Source: Nostoc sp. KVJ3
GTDB taxonomy: Bacteria; Cyanobacteriota; Cyanobacteriia; Cyanobacteriales; Nostocaceae
NCBI RefSeq assembly: GCF_026127265.1
Contig: NZ_WWFG01000002.1
Location: 3,038,001-3,102,000 of the forward strand
Direction: 5' to 3'
DNA: 64,000 nucleotides
Part shown: positions 28,000-37,110 of the stretch, one piece after another
How positions within the stretch are numbered: position 1 is the stretch's first letter
How the letters are laid out: every line of letters starts with the position of its first letter
Position numbers and translations under genes: made by a program
The notes under the pieces: model-generated
Database searches by the model: none
What the model was told of the DNA's origin: nothing
What the model saw: only the letters and a program-made list of their open reading frames with translations

Positions 28000-28523
28000 A
28001 TGAAACGTGTTTTATTTATACCTGTATTTTTCTGCTTAAGTTTATTAACTGGGTGTTTTGGCTACCCTCGCCTTTTGAGTTATCCCTTTGATCCGGGGGG
28101 CGGAGTCTCAATAGTTTAGCGTCGGAATTAGACCCGCAAATTTCTGGGAGATACATTGTTTTTATTACTGACCGACGGGGTAGCCAAGATGTTTATATGT
28201 TTGATACGGTGACTCGTGATTTGGTTGATTTGCCAGGTTTAAATTCCTTTGATGCGATCGCAAATCATCCTAGTGTTTCACAGGATGGTCGTTATATTGT
28301 ATTTGCGGCTAGCCGCCAGGGGCGATCGGCTATTTTTCTCTATGACCGAGAAACACGCCAATCACGGAATTTGACCAATAACCTCCAAGCCGAAGTCCGC
28401 AACCCTACAATTAGCGCTGATGGTAGTAGGATTGCTTTTGAGTCCAGTAACAACGGGCAGTGGGATATTTTAGTATACGACCGGAATGGACAGCCGTTAA
28501 ATATACCTCAAGAACCGCGTTGA
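28000..28523 (+). pseudogene. TolB-like lipoprotein with a one-base frameshift
   Basis: The gene starts at ATG 28000 with a signal peptide and lipobox LLTGC-F, then reads YPRLLSYPFDPGG. The frame is lost in a run of six G (28095-28100). If one G were added, or the ribosome slipped by -1 there, the frame would continue through RSLNSLASELD into three TolB-type repeats (SGRYIVFITDRRGSQDVYM, SQDGRYIVFAASRQGRSAIFL, SADGSRIAFESSNNGQWDILV) to the stop at 28523. It is a paralogue of the gene just upstream. The rest is intact, so this is either a sequencing error, a recent mutation, or slippage-controlled expression. Confidence 0.8.
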
Positions 28524-28564
28524 AGAATTGGGAGTGGCTTAGGCATTAGGCATTAGTTCTTTAT

Positions 28565-28655
28565 TCTTTCTCCCCCTGCTTCCCCTGCTTCCCCTGCTCC
28601 CCCTGCTCCCCCTGCTGCTCCCTCATCTCCCCCACTCCCTACTCCCTACTCCCTA
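28565..28655. repeat. C-rich tandem repeats between TolB-like gene and sdhB
   Basis: CCCCTGCTC and CCCCTGCTT nonamers followed by ACTCCCT heptamers fill most of the convergent spacer between the frameshifted TolB-like gene and sdhB. They may act as a rough transcription barrier but carry no clear terminator. Confidence 0.8.
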
Positions 28656-29646
28656 ATTCTTGTTGCACAGATTCAATTAGCGATCGCACTTGTTCTGTCC
28701 CTTCTGAAGGTTCAAATGATAAGGGGAATTTACCCCGGATAATCATCCGCAAACCGAGGGGTGCAAGACTGAGTAATCCTTTTAAATCCCGAAAATAATT
28801 ACCAACTACTTGTAAACCAAATTGACGTTCATCAATCCAACCACCTTCTTTAACTAAATCTATCAAAACTTTCCGGTGACGAATTGAGCGACTATCGCTA
28901 GCTTCTTTGTGGGTGAGAATTTCTTGTTTAACTTTGGTGATTTGTTCTAATGGTGCAACTTCCATTGGACAAACTGAGTCGCAGTACAAACAACGAGTGC
29001 AACCCCATACGCCTTTAGTACCTTCGTTGTAGCTTTCTAAACGATTTTCGGTATCGCTATCGCGAGAATCCGCTACCATCCGGTAAGCTTTGGCAAGGGC
29101 ATGGGGGCCAACAAAGTCTGGATTAACTTCACGGGCGTTGCATTCAGAATAACAAGCACCGCACATAATACAGTTACCAGTTTGATCGAGGCGCGATCGC
29201 TCTTGCGGTGTTTGCAAAAACTCTCTTTCTGGAACTTGTCGAGCTGCTGTACTCACGTAAGGAGCAACTGCCTCTAAATTGTTCCAGAAACTGCTCATAT
29301 CGACAACCAAATCTTTAATCACGGGCATATTGCCGAGAGGTGCGATCGTGATTTCACCAATGGCATTTACTTTACTTTGAGATGATGGTATTTGTTGTAA
29401 TCTAGCAAGTTCACTACCAACATTTTCCTTGCAAGCTAAAGCTGAACGCCCATTAATTCGCACAGCACAGCTACCACAAATGGTATTACGGCAATTTTTG
29501 CGAAATGCCAACGTTCCATCTTGCTCCCACTTAATCTGATTGAGGCAATCCAGGATTGTATTACCTGATTCTGCCTCTACAAGATAGGTTTGCATAATAG
29601 GGGAGGAATTTTGTTGCTGTCTAATGACCTTAAAAATAACTTCCAT
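28639..29646 (-). CDS. sdhB: Succinate dehydrogenase/fumarate reductase iron-sulfur subunit
   Basis: A protein of 335 residues. The N-terminal ferredoxin domain holds CRNTICGSCAVRINGRSALAC (2Fe-2S). The C-terminal domain has CIMCGACYSEC (4Fe-4S) and then CTRCLYCDSVCP. The last motif has four Cys (C-x2-C-x2-C-x3-CP), whereas the classical 3Fe-4S motif has C-x5-C-x3-CP, so a second 4Fe-4S cluster is possible. It passes electrons from the flavoprotein SdhA to quinone in thylakoids. No SdhA or membrane anchor is nearby, as usual in cyanobacteria. A C-terminal extension of about 90 residues, beyond the last cluster, is also present. Confidence 0.92.
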   Translation of the reverse strand: MEVIFKVIRQQQNSSPIMQTYLVEAESGNTILDCLNQIKWEQDGTLAFRKNCRNTICGSCAVRINGRSALACKENVGSELARLQQIPSSQSKVNAIGEITIAPLGNMPVIKDLVVDMSSFWNNLEAVAPYVSTAARQVPEREFLQTPQERSRLDQTGNCIMCGACYSECNAREVNPDFVGPHALAKAYRMVADSRDSDTENRLESYNEGTKGVWGCTRCLYCDSVCPMEVAPLEQITKVKQEILTHKEASDSRSIRHRKVLIDLVKEGGWIDERQFGLQVVGNYFRDLKGLLSLAPLGLRMIIRGKFPLSFEPSEGTEQVRSLIESVQQELGSRE

Positions 29647-31091
29647 GACTACTAACCAAAATTTTAAAATTGCTTCACCAGCCTAACAATCATGTGTCAA
29701 GGCCGATAGTTCCGAAAAGTAAGCTATACTTTTTTGCCCTCAATTCAAAGCCTGGTGTTAATAGACTGACGATTAAAGGGCAACTGATTCTAGTTTAAGG
29801 ATAACCATTAAAATTTTACTTTTAGCGGTGCTGTAGGCAATATTTGTGTCAAATTTTGAGATAAAACGCCAAAAATGTAACGATCGCTTGACATTTAATT
29901 TAGCCGTTTGAGAATGTAAAGGAAAGAGGCTTTACTTAAAAAGGGACTCAGGTTGATCTTTGTCCTAGCGATCGCATCCAAATTAAATGTATTTCCGGTT
30001 AGCAACACATCTTCATGTCAACTTGAGTCAAGCAGTCATGGCTAGAAAATTCTGCCTTTGCTGCCGCTTGACGGAATTTTTTGATTATATAGAAATGTAA
30101 AAGCAGATATTCAATATATAGTAGTGGCAATTAACCGCTAGGCGGATGTTAAGAGATTTATTCTTCCCATAGACATACGGACGAAATCTTCTGAACGCTT
30201 TTGAGCTTATGGTAATAAACCGAGGAAAAATCCTCACCACTTTCAAATAAAAGTCTTGCGCATCGGAGAATCCTGGATAGGCGAGACTTTGAGATTTTGC
30301 ATCCTCTCAATCAAGAAAATCTTGGATTTAACTCATTAGTCAAAACTGCTCATCTAAATTAGATAAATTTTTATAATGCAATCAAGGGTTAGGAAAATCG
30401 TCACGGCTTTTTCCAACCTTTAAGTCCAGAGATTTAAATAAAAATTTACCAGCAACTTTAATTCAAAATTAAACAACTATTTTGCTATTATTAGTCCATG
30501 CTAGTATTTAATATAAAATTACGAAGTCACAAAACCAGAATCAATAGCCGTATCAGCGCGGCTACTACTGCTTTGTTGATTCGTAATGTAGAGACAAGAA
30601 AATTCGCGTCTCTACTGGCAAGACAAAAGGGCCTAGCCCATAGGACTCTATTGAAATACTATGCTGTCCTAAGCTTGAGAGGACGAGTAGAGAAAACTCT
30701 ACCTGCTCATTAGCTAGAAGGGCAAGCACTGAAGTGAAAAACCTGCAATTTATTGGGTCTATGACTTATTTGGAGTAGAACCAACCCCATTTGTAAAGGT
30801 GGCTGAAAGTTACACCGCTACAGTAGCGCCAAAAGAGAAAATAATTTTATTTCTGATGGCGAATAATGGTTAAAAGTGCCGTGAAATCAGCAAAATTAAT
30901 TTCTATGGCAACTATGACCTCTAATTGGTTGTGGACAACCATAATATGAAGTGCTTTTGTCTCCTATCGGCAGTGATTCACCCGTTACATTAGAGTCCTA
31001 AGTAGCTCTATGCAAAAGCTAAAAAGCCAAATGCACAGCATGAGACTACATCGTTTATCAGCTTGGAGAGAGTAAGGAAAATTTGAGCATA
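29647..31091. other. Long (1.4 kb) non-coding region upstream of the cyAbrB gene
   Basis: No convincing gene: the 71-codon frame at 30498-30713 is basic and has no ribosome site. I see a 26-base imperfect palindrome with GAGACAAGAAAATTCGCGTCTC at about 30590-30612 (an interspersed repeat type), several A/T-rich stretches, and two HIP1 sites. The region must hold promoters for sdhB and the cyAbrB gene. It is long enough to contain a small RNA or a long 5' leader, but I cannot identify one. Confidence 0.5.
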
Positions 31092-31529
31092 ATGACTGAA
31101 ACTGCAACCGCGCCATTAACCGGAAAAGCACTACTTGCGAAAGTAAAAGAACTTTCCACTTTACCACGGCGAGAAAGAGCTAAACAGTGCGGCTACTACA
31201 CTGTTACTAAGAATAACCAGGTTCGTGTCAATCTCACCGATTTTTATGACGCTTTGCTATCGGCTAGAGGAATTCCTCTCAGTCCAGAAGCACCTAAAGA
31301 TGGTCGTGGTCGTGAACCGACATACCGGGTTAGTGTCCATCAAAATGGTCAGATTGTGATTGGTGCTACATATACCAAAGCAATGGGCTTAAAGTCTGGA
31401 GATGAGTTTGAAATTAGACTGGGATACAAACATATTCACTTGATTCAACTTGGTGAAAGTGAGAAAAAACTCACCTCGCCAGATATAGATTCTGAGGACT
31501 TGGACGAAGATTTAGAAGACGAAGAATAA
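31092..31529 (+). CDS. cyAbrB-family transcription regulator
   Basis: A protein of 145 residues of the cyanobacterial AbrB type. The N-terminal block PLTGKALLAKVKELSTLPRR is followed by a C-terminal AbrB-like DNA-binding domain (RVSVHQNGQIVIGATYTKAM, GDEFEIRLGYKHIHL) and an acidic tail (DSEDLDEDLEDEE). In cyanobacteria the DNA-binding domain is C-terminal, the reverse of the Bacillus arrangement. Members regulate nitrogen and carbon genes, and in Anabaena hydrogenase and heterocyst genes (CalA, CalB). I cannot assign the clade. I prefer ATG 31092; a TTG at 31083 is nearer the AAGGA and remains possible. Confidence 0.88.
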   Translation: MTETATAPLTGKALLAKVKELSTLPRRERAKQCGYYTVTKNNQVRVNLTDFYDALLSARGIPLSPEAPKDGRGREPTYRVSVHQNGQIVIGATYTKAMGLKSGDEFEIRLGYKHIHLIQLGESEKKLTSPDIDSEDLDEDLEDEE

Positions 31530-31686
31530 ATTTGCTAATGGTAAGGATAAGTTTCAGGTAATGATAACTTGTCCTTATCCAGATAGCAAACTCAGATCAA
31601 AATACGATTAGACCCCTTGCAGAATTTACAAAATTTAGTAGAGTCTTGATTAGTCAGCAAGAAATCTATAGCGCAAGAAGTCTATC

Positions 31687-32547
31687 GTGTTTTTTTTGAT
31701 AACTTTCTTTAAGCCTTCGGTCAACGCTTTACTCGTATTTATGCAAAATGCACCAGCACTAGTTATAGTGATGGCATTTTTTATTTTCTGGATAGTTTGC
31801 TGGTTCCCAGTAGCAGTAGTATCAGCAATATTGCTCAATTGGCAACCGCCTAAACCTTTGCAGCCAGAACAAAAGATGCCGTTATTGGTGTCACTTTACC
31901 TATTAGCTCCCCTGATTCTGTGGGGAGTTAGTTGGTTTACCAATAAATCTTTTTCGGATTACGGCTTTGTTGGAAATCTTTCAACTCTTGGTTCTTTAGG
32001 ACTAGGTTTCAGTTTGGGAGTGGTAAGCCTAGCTATTGTATTTAGTGGGCAATTCGGCTTAGGTTGGTGTTCTTTTGAAAAGACGAATTTCAAGTTACTA
32101 CTACCCATCTTGATACCGATTTTCTTGATAGCGTTGTTAGTCGGTGGGATAGAGGAGTTAGTTTTTCGGGGTTTCCTATTTACTGAATTAGCACAGGATT
32201 ATCCCATTTGGATAGCAGCAGCAATTTCTAGTTTGATTTTTGCTTTACTACATCTAGTTTGGGAGCAACGCGAAACCGTCCCCCAACTGCCTGGATTGTG
32301 GTTGATGGGAATGGTGCTGGTGTTGGCACGCTTTGCCGATCGCAACAATTTGGGTTTAGCTTGGGGACTACACGCGGGATGGATATGGGCGATCGCCACC
32401 TTAGATACAGCAGAATTAATTACTTACACAGGTGAAGTCTCTGACTGGTTCACAGGTAAGAATAAAAAACCTCTAGCTGGTTTGGCGGGAATTATTTGTG
32501 TACTAGGAACTGGAATAATTATCTGGCTTTTCTCTAAGTCTTCTTAA
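31687..32547 (+). CDS. CPBP-family intramembrane metalloprotease
   Basis: A membrane protein of 286 residues with about seven hydrophobic segments. The family motifs are EELVFRGFLF (about 157-166), FALLHLVWEQ, and HAGWIWA near 238. The Glu pair and the two His are the expected catalytic and metal residues. Relatives (ABI/Rce1 type) cut prenylated proteins or bacteriocin-like peptides, or act in acclimation to light. The substrate here is unknown. The start is a GTG at 31687; an ATG at 31741 is an alternative. It is convergent with a Uma2 gene 36 bases away. Confidence 0.83.
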   Translation: MFFLITFFKPSVNALLVFMQNAPALVIVMAFFIFWIVCWFPVAVVSAILLNWQPPKPLQPEQKMPLLVSLYLLAPLILWGVSWFTNKSFSDYGFVGNLSTLGSLGLGFSLGVVSLAIVFSGQFGLGWCSFEKTNFKLLLPILIPIFLIALLVGGIEELVFRGFLFTELAQDYPIWIAAAISSLIFALLHLVWEQRETVPQLPGLWLMGMVLVLARFADRNNLGLAWGLHAGWIWAIATLDTAELITYTGEVSDWFTGKNKKPLAGLAGIICVLGTGIIIWLFSKSS

Positions 32548-32583
32548 TGATGTTTTTCAGCTTACCAATCAGCCAAAGACTAC

Positions 32584-33342
32584 TTAGGCTTCTGGTTCAA
32601 TGCCGAGCGATCGCAATTGGGCAGTTAAGCGATCGGCTCTTTGACGTTCTAATTCTGCTCTTTGGCTTTCTAATTCTGCTCTTTGGCTTTCCTGTTCGGC
32701 TCTTTCCTCACCACTCAACAACAAATTACCTTGCAAATCCCACCAGCGCAACCAAGGTAATTCTGCATTCTGATAAACTCCTTGCCAAATACCTAACTCA
32801 ACTCCCAAAGGGGCAATCGGATAATGTCCCCGTTCATTTGCTGGTAAAACTTGATATTGGCTTTCAATAATGTGGTACATTTCCACACTGGCTTTATTCA
32901 CTTCATAAATACCATAAAAAGCCGGATGAATTACCTGCTCATAAATCCAAAATTTCCCCTTCCAAGGGGTTTTATCTCGCTCCTCGCTACCATCCCCAGA
33001 GACAAATTCCAATACAATTAATGGAGCAATGTGTTCTTGCCAAAGCACATAAGAGCGGCGCATTTGCCCATTCAGTGTAGGCGGTACATTGGGGACATAG
33101 AACCAATCAGGAGCTTCTGCACCTCGTTCTGGTGGGTCAGTAATCCGCCAATAGATCCCACTATCTTGACCGATGCAATATTGCCCATCAGGATGACGTT
33201 TTTGCAATACTGGTTTAATGGATTCTGTTATTAGAATGCTTTGAGGATGTTCCTGAAAATTTTTCACGAAGGTGCCATCAGACTCTGGAAGTTGAGTGTG
33301 GTCTGGAAGAGCAATATTAGTAGCTGGATTAGTTGCAGTCAT
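32584..33342 (-). CDS. Uma2-family protein with C-terminal coiled coil
   Basis: A protein of 252 residues. The Uma2 core (PERGAEAPDWFYVPNVPP, PLIVLEFVSGDGSEERD, FWIYEQVIHPAFYGIYEV) is followed by a charged coiled-coil tail made of repeated AEQESQR/AELESQR/AELERQR heptads. I choose ATG 33342 because GAGGG lies ten bases upstream; the longer frame to 33405 adds a non-conserved basic stretch. The coiled-coil tail is common in this subgroup and may drive oligomerisation. Function unknown. Confidence 0.83.
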   Translation of the reverse strand: MTATNPATNIALPDHTQLPESDGTFVKNFQEHPQSILITESIKPVLQKRHPDGQYCIGQDSGIYWRITDPPERGAEAPDWFYVPNVPPTLNGQMRRSYVLWQEHIAPLIVLEFVSGDGSEERDKTPWKGKFWIYEQVIHPAFYGIYEVNKASVEMYHIIESQYQVLPANERGHYPIAPLGVELGIWQGVYQNAELPWLRWWDLQGNLLLSGEERAEQESQRAELESQRAELERQRADRLTAQLRSLGIEPEA

Positions 33343-33468
33343 AGGGCTACCCTCGCGTTTTTCGTGAGGTTTCTTATTTAGTCTACCAAAGGTAGGCACA
33401 AACAAAAATCTGAAAAAACTAAGTATTATAATTTGCGGGAACTGATGGCGATCGCTAAATCCATCGTC

Positions 33469-34755
33469 TCAAAGTACCCGCAGTAAGCTAGGAATGCTTT
33501 CAATCGCTGACAAATCTCGAATTTCTGCCAAAGCTTGTCTAAAATTCCCTTCTCGAACATCATGGGTAACAACCACAATCTCTGCTAGTTCCCCTTGAAA
33601 GCCAGTTTGGACAATTGACTCTAAGCTAACGCCATAGTTACCAAAGCAAGTTCCCAATTTACCGATCACTCCCGGTTGGTCATTCGTGAGGAAACGCGCG
33701 TAAAAACGAGTTATCAGTTCTGCCATTGGCGCAATTTGGCAGTATTCCTGATGTCCACAAGCTAATAATGGATTTGCAACTGCTGTATTGGTTTTGAGGA
33801 CAGCAACTAAATTTAAAATATCTGATGTTACAGCACTGGCGGTTGCACCAGCACCAGCACCGGGGCCGAAAAACATTACTTGGCCGATGGGTTCTCCTTC
33901 CACAAGAATGGCGTTGTAAACGCCGTTGATGCTAGCCAAAGGGTGAGCTTTGGGTACTAAAGTCGGATGAACTCTAACGGAAAGTTGCGATGAGGGAGTA
34001 TCACGTTTAGCGATCGCTAATAATTTAATCACAAATCCCAATTTTTCGGCGTAGGCAATATCTGTCTTGCTAACTTGCCGAATTCCTTCGGTATAAACAT
34101 CTTGTAAGTTGATGCGTCCGCCAAAACCTAATGATGCGAGAATGGCAATTTTATCACCTGCGTCTAAGCCATCAACATCAGCTGTCGGGTCAGCCTCAGC
34201 ATAACCCAAGCGCTGGGCATCAGCTAAGACATCGCTGAAGTTACTGCCTTCTGTTTGCATCCGCGTCAGGATGTAATTAGTTGTACCGTTGACGATGCCT
34301 GTGACAGTGTGAATCCGGTTAACACTTAAAGACTGCTTCAGGGGTTGAATCACTGGAATCCCACCACCCACAGCAGCTTCTAACATCACATATACGCCGG
34401 TTTGATTGGCGGTTGTGAAAATTTCTGCTCCAAAGCGGGCGATCGCGGCTTTATTAGCAGTGACTACGTGCTTACCATTACTCAAAGCTTTGAGAATTAG
34501 CGATCGCGCCGGTTCTAATCCGCCCATCACCTCGACAACTATATCTACTGCCGGATCGTTGACAATAGATTCTAAATCTGTAGTTAAGACTTCCGTAGAT
34601 AATTCTACTGCACGGGGTTTGTCGAGCGATCGGACTCCCACCCGATAGATTTCGATCTCTTGCAACAAAGGGTGACGACCAACCTTATCTTGCAACAACT
34701 GTACTGTTCCCGTTCCCACGGTGCCTAATCCCAGTATCCCTAGTTTCACACCCAC
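33469..34755 (-). CDS. hom: Homoserine dehydrogenase
   Basis: A protein of 428 residues that reduces aspartate semialdehyde to homoserine with NAD(P)H, on the way to threonine and methionine. Seen are the Rossmann motif GILGLGTVGTG, VEVMGGLEPA, the substrate block ANKAAIARFG, GIVNGTTNYILTRM, and DPTADVDGLDAGDKIAILA with the catalytic Lys. A C-terminal ACT domain holds GVIGKLGTCFGNYGVSLESI. The open frame extends to 34845, but the extra 30 residues come from a heptamer repeat tract (LSTQHSAL), so I use a GTG at 34755. The enzyme is probably feedback-inhibited by threonine through the ACT domain. Confidence 0.94.
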   Translation of the reverse strand: MGVKLGILGLGTVGTGTVQLLQDKVGRHPLLQEIEIYRVGVRSLDKPRAVELSTEVLTTDLESIVNDPAVDIVVEVMGGLEPARSLILKALSNGKHVVTANKAAIARFGAEIFTTANQTGVYVMLEAAVGGGIPVIQPLKQSLSVNRIHTVTGIVNGTTNYILTRMQTEGSNFSDVLADAQRLGYAEADPTADVDGLDAGDKIAILASLGFGGRINLQDVYTEGIRQVSKTDIAYAEKLGFVIKLLAIAKRDTPSSQLSVRVHPTLVPKAHPLASINGVYNAILVEGEPIGQVMFFGPGAGAGATASAVTSDILNLVAVLKTNTAVANPLLACGHQEYCQIAPMAELITRFYARFLTNDQPGVIGKLGTCFGNYGVSLESIVQTGFQGELAEIVVVTHDVREGNFRQALAEIRDLSAIESIPSLLRVL

Positions 34756-34780
34756 AAATTTTGCACCCAATTTATTTTTT

Positions 34781-34812
34781 AGTGCTGAGTGCTGAGTGCT
34801 GAGTGCTGAGTA
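34781..34812. repeat. AGTGCTG heptamer tandem repeat
   Basis: Four to five copies of AGTGCTG lie just upstream of the hom start codon, so they are transcribed in its leader or lie at its promoter. Related CAGCACT copies occur at 34943-34955. Confidence 0.85.
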
Positions 34813-34952
34813 GTTAGAAGTATTTAGTACTTTACTACTCATCACCTTGAACTCTTTCCTCAGTTATTTACAATATTCATCACAAAACAATTGTAGGGTG
34901 AGCATTGCCCACCCTACTAATTCATAACTTAGAACTCAAAACTCAGCACTCA

Positions 34953-34987
34953 GCACGGGCTAAACCATAGCTATCCGCTAACAGCAC
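34953..34987. repeat. 35-bp interspersed repeat, copy 1
   Basis: Begins GCACGGGCTAAAC and ends CCGCTAACAGCAC. The same 35-base length and ends recur at 44239-44273, with differences only in the middle. Both copies follow a CTGAGTGCTGAG or CAGCACTCAGCAC stretch. Confidence 0.75.
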
Positions 34988-36334
34988 TTAGTAAGTTTCT
35001 ACGTGCCAACGACCGCCTTTTTTGAGTTGCTTCTGGTAATCACTCCAGGTTACGCCTTCCTTGGCGGCAGCAGCAGTTAAGGCTGCATCGATACCTTCTT
35101 CCATACCGCGCAAACCGCAAATGTAAGTGTGGGTTTTTTCATTTTTAATCAACTGCCACAATTCATCAGCATGTTCCGCTACGCGGTCTTGGATATACAT
35201 TCTACCGCCTTGGGGATTTTTCTGTTCGCGGCTAATAGCAGCAGTGAGGCGGAAGTTATCAGGATATTTTTGTTGAATTTCTTCCAGTTCTTCCTTATAT
35301 AACAGGTTTGGAGTTGTTGGTACGCCAAATATTAGCCAAGAGAATCCTTTAAATTGGTATTCTGGGTTAGCGGCTTTTTCAGCATCTTTAAACTGCCGCC
35401 ACAAGTAAGCCCGCATTGGCGCAATACCTGTTCCGGTTGCCATCATGATCACATTAGCTTCAGGATCTTGGGGTAACAACATTTCCTTACCCACTGGCCC
35501 GGTAATTTTCACATCTTCCCCTGGCTTGAGGAAACACAGGTGTGTAGAGCAAACACCGTAGACTGTTTCGCTAGTTTCTGGGTGCTTGTATTCCAACTGG
35601 CGGACGCACAGTGATACAGTCTTATCATCTACATCATCGCCATGACGAGTTGAGGCGATTGAATATAGTCTGAGTTTTTCTGGTTTACCGTTCTTATCTA
35701 CTCCTGGTGGAATAATCCCAATACTTTGACCTTCTATATACTTCAAATCACTGCCAGAAAGGTCAAATTTAAGGTGTTGAACAATACCAATACCACCGTC
35801 TTTGACTAGCGGTTCATTAGATATTACCTTGCCAATAAACGGAGCATTGGGACGGTAAGTGTTAACAGGAACGTCACCGTGGTCTTTTTTGGCTTTCGCT
35901 TGAGTCATGGTGTTGCCTTTCTTGTCCTTGTTCTTGAGCTGTTCTTCAGCTGGTGGTTTAGCAAAACCTTTGGTTTCACTATGAGCATTTACAGGTGTGG
36001 CTTTACCATTCCCTTCAGTGTTAGCAGTTTCCTCAGATGTAGCTAACTCGCTGACTTCGCTTGTAGCATTCCCAAGTGAGGCTTTACCATTAACTGGCTC
36101 TAGAGCCGTTACAGGCTGGATGCTAACAATTGTGCCGCCTAGACGAGTGATACGTCGCATTTCTTGATTCATGCGGTTGTAAGGCACTCTGATGAACACA
36201 CTGCCACTTTTCCGAATTGGGTAGTTAGTTTGATCGGATTCTTCGCTCTGACGCAAACCCACTACTTCATAAACGAAGACGCGGCTACCTAATTCTATGT
36301 TGGCAGCACCCTCAACAGCACCTTGATTGTACAT
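34988..36334 (-). CDS. petH: Ferredoxin-NADP+ reductase, phycobilisome-linked form
   Basis: A protein of 448 residues. The N-terminus (about 15-80) is a CpcD-like domain (SRVFVYEVVGLRQ, FIRVPYNRMNQEMRRITR) that docks the enzyme to phycobilisome rods. A Pro/Ala/Lys-rich hinge follows, then the FAD domain (LRLYSIAS, VCSTHLCFLKPG) and the NADP domain (MMATGTGIAPMRAYLWRQ, YICGLRGMEEGI, GRWHVETY). It transfers electrons from ferredoxin to NADP+ at the end of photosystem I electron flow. I prefer ATG 36334 over GTG 36346. An internal ATG at 35908 with AAAGG seven bases upstream could start the shorter isoform known from cyanobacteria. Confidence 0.96.
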   Translation of the reverse strand: MYNQGAVEGAANIELGSRVFVYEVVGLRQSEESDQTNYPIRKSGSVFIRVPYNRMNQEMRRITRLGGTIVSIQPVTALEPVNGKASLGNATSEVSELATSEETANTEGNGKATPVNAHSETKGFAKPPAEEQLKNKDKKGNTMTQAKAKKDHGDVPVNTYRPNAPFIGKVISNEPLVKDGGIGIVQHLKFDLSGSDLKYIEGQSIGIIPPGVDKNGKPEKLRLYSIASTRHGDDVDDKTVSLCVRQLEYKHPETSETVYGVCSTHLCFLKPGEDVKITGPVGKEMLLPQDPEANVIMMATGTGIAPMRAYLWRQFKDAEKAANPEYQFKGFSWLIFGVPTTPNLLYKEELEEIQQKYPDNFRLTAAISREQKNPQGGRMYIQDRVAEHADELWQLIKNEKTHTYICGLRGMEEGIDAALTAAAAKEGVTWSDYQKQLKKGGRWHVETY

Positions 36335-37110
36335 TCGTTCTACCACTCCGATAATTTACTTAACCGTTTTAAAAAAAACTATTCCCCTACCTTGCCAGCT
36401 TTAGTTTACCGGATTTTTGCTTCACAAAACTGGAGAAAGAAGGAAAAACGGCATCATTAAATTAATGCCTTGCTAAGTACACTCACCAAAGACATGCAGG
36501 CATAGCAAAAAACACACCTGTTCATCTTCTAAGGTAAAGGATAAGTCCTGTGGAGAATGTTAATAATGAGTCAATTTAATCATTAATTTACAGCCAATAA
36601 TTTGACTAATGCAAGTTGTTGGCTCATTCGTTGGATAGATTTTTACTTTGAATATCTTAAGCATTGTCCTACGGGAATTACAATTTAGGAACCTCAACAA
36701 ATTCGCGGCGATCGCAAATTATACCTTAAAGGCTCAATTATATAGAGTCACAAGTTGCAGAATCACAGAGGCGCAACACTTATGAACGGTAACGATCCCC
36801 ATTTTTAAATTAACTACTAAATCGATAAAATGAACGAGCGAGGGCGCTAATTCTTCTTGACAGCAATCTTGTATGGGATACCCCCTTCTGTTAAAATCAA
36901 ATATACCACTAGGATTAAATACTTACCGGCACCAACATTCAGGCTAGTCCGACGAGTAGCGACTTAATTACTTTGTTGCCTACCCGCTTGGTGTCTTATA
37001 GATGTGCTAGGTAGCAAGAACGCAGGATAAACCAAAGGGGTAAACTCCTGGCTTCAGAATCTGCTGTGTGAAAAAATATTGAGACAATTTTAGTATTTTA
37101 GAGGGGATTT
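36335..37110. promoter_or_regulatory. Divergent petH/prk intergenic region
   Basis: About 775 bases between two divergent, light-regulated genes. There is no open frame of interest. I looked for a GTA-N8-TAC NtcA site and did not find a clear one. GAGGGG six bases before the prk ATG is its ribosome site. A long 5' leader for petH is likely, since such leaders control isoform choice in other cyanobacteria. Confidence 0.5.

Noticed and set aside
30498..30713. Open frame of 71 codons in the leader of the cyAbrB gene
   Set aside because: It is basic and includes a palindromic repeat (GAGACAAGAAAATTCGCGTCTC), with no ribosome site.
36335..37110. NtcA site (GTA-N8-TAC) upstream of petH
   Set aside because: I looked for it on both strands and found no clear match.
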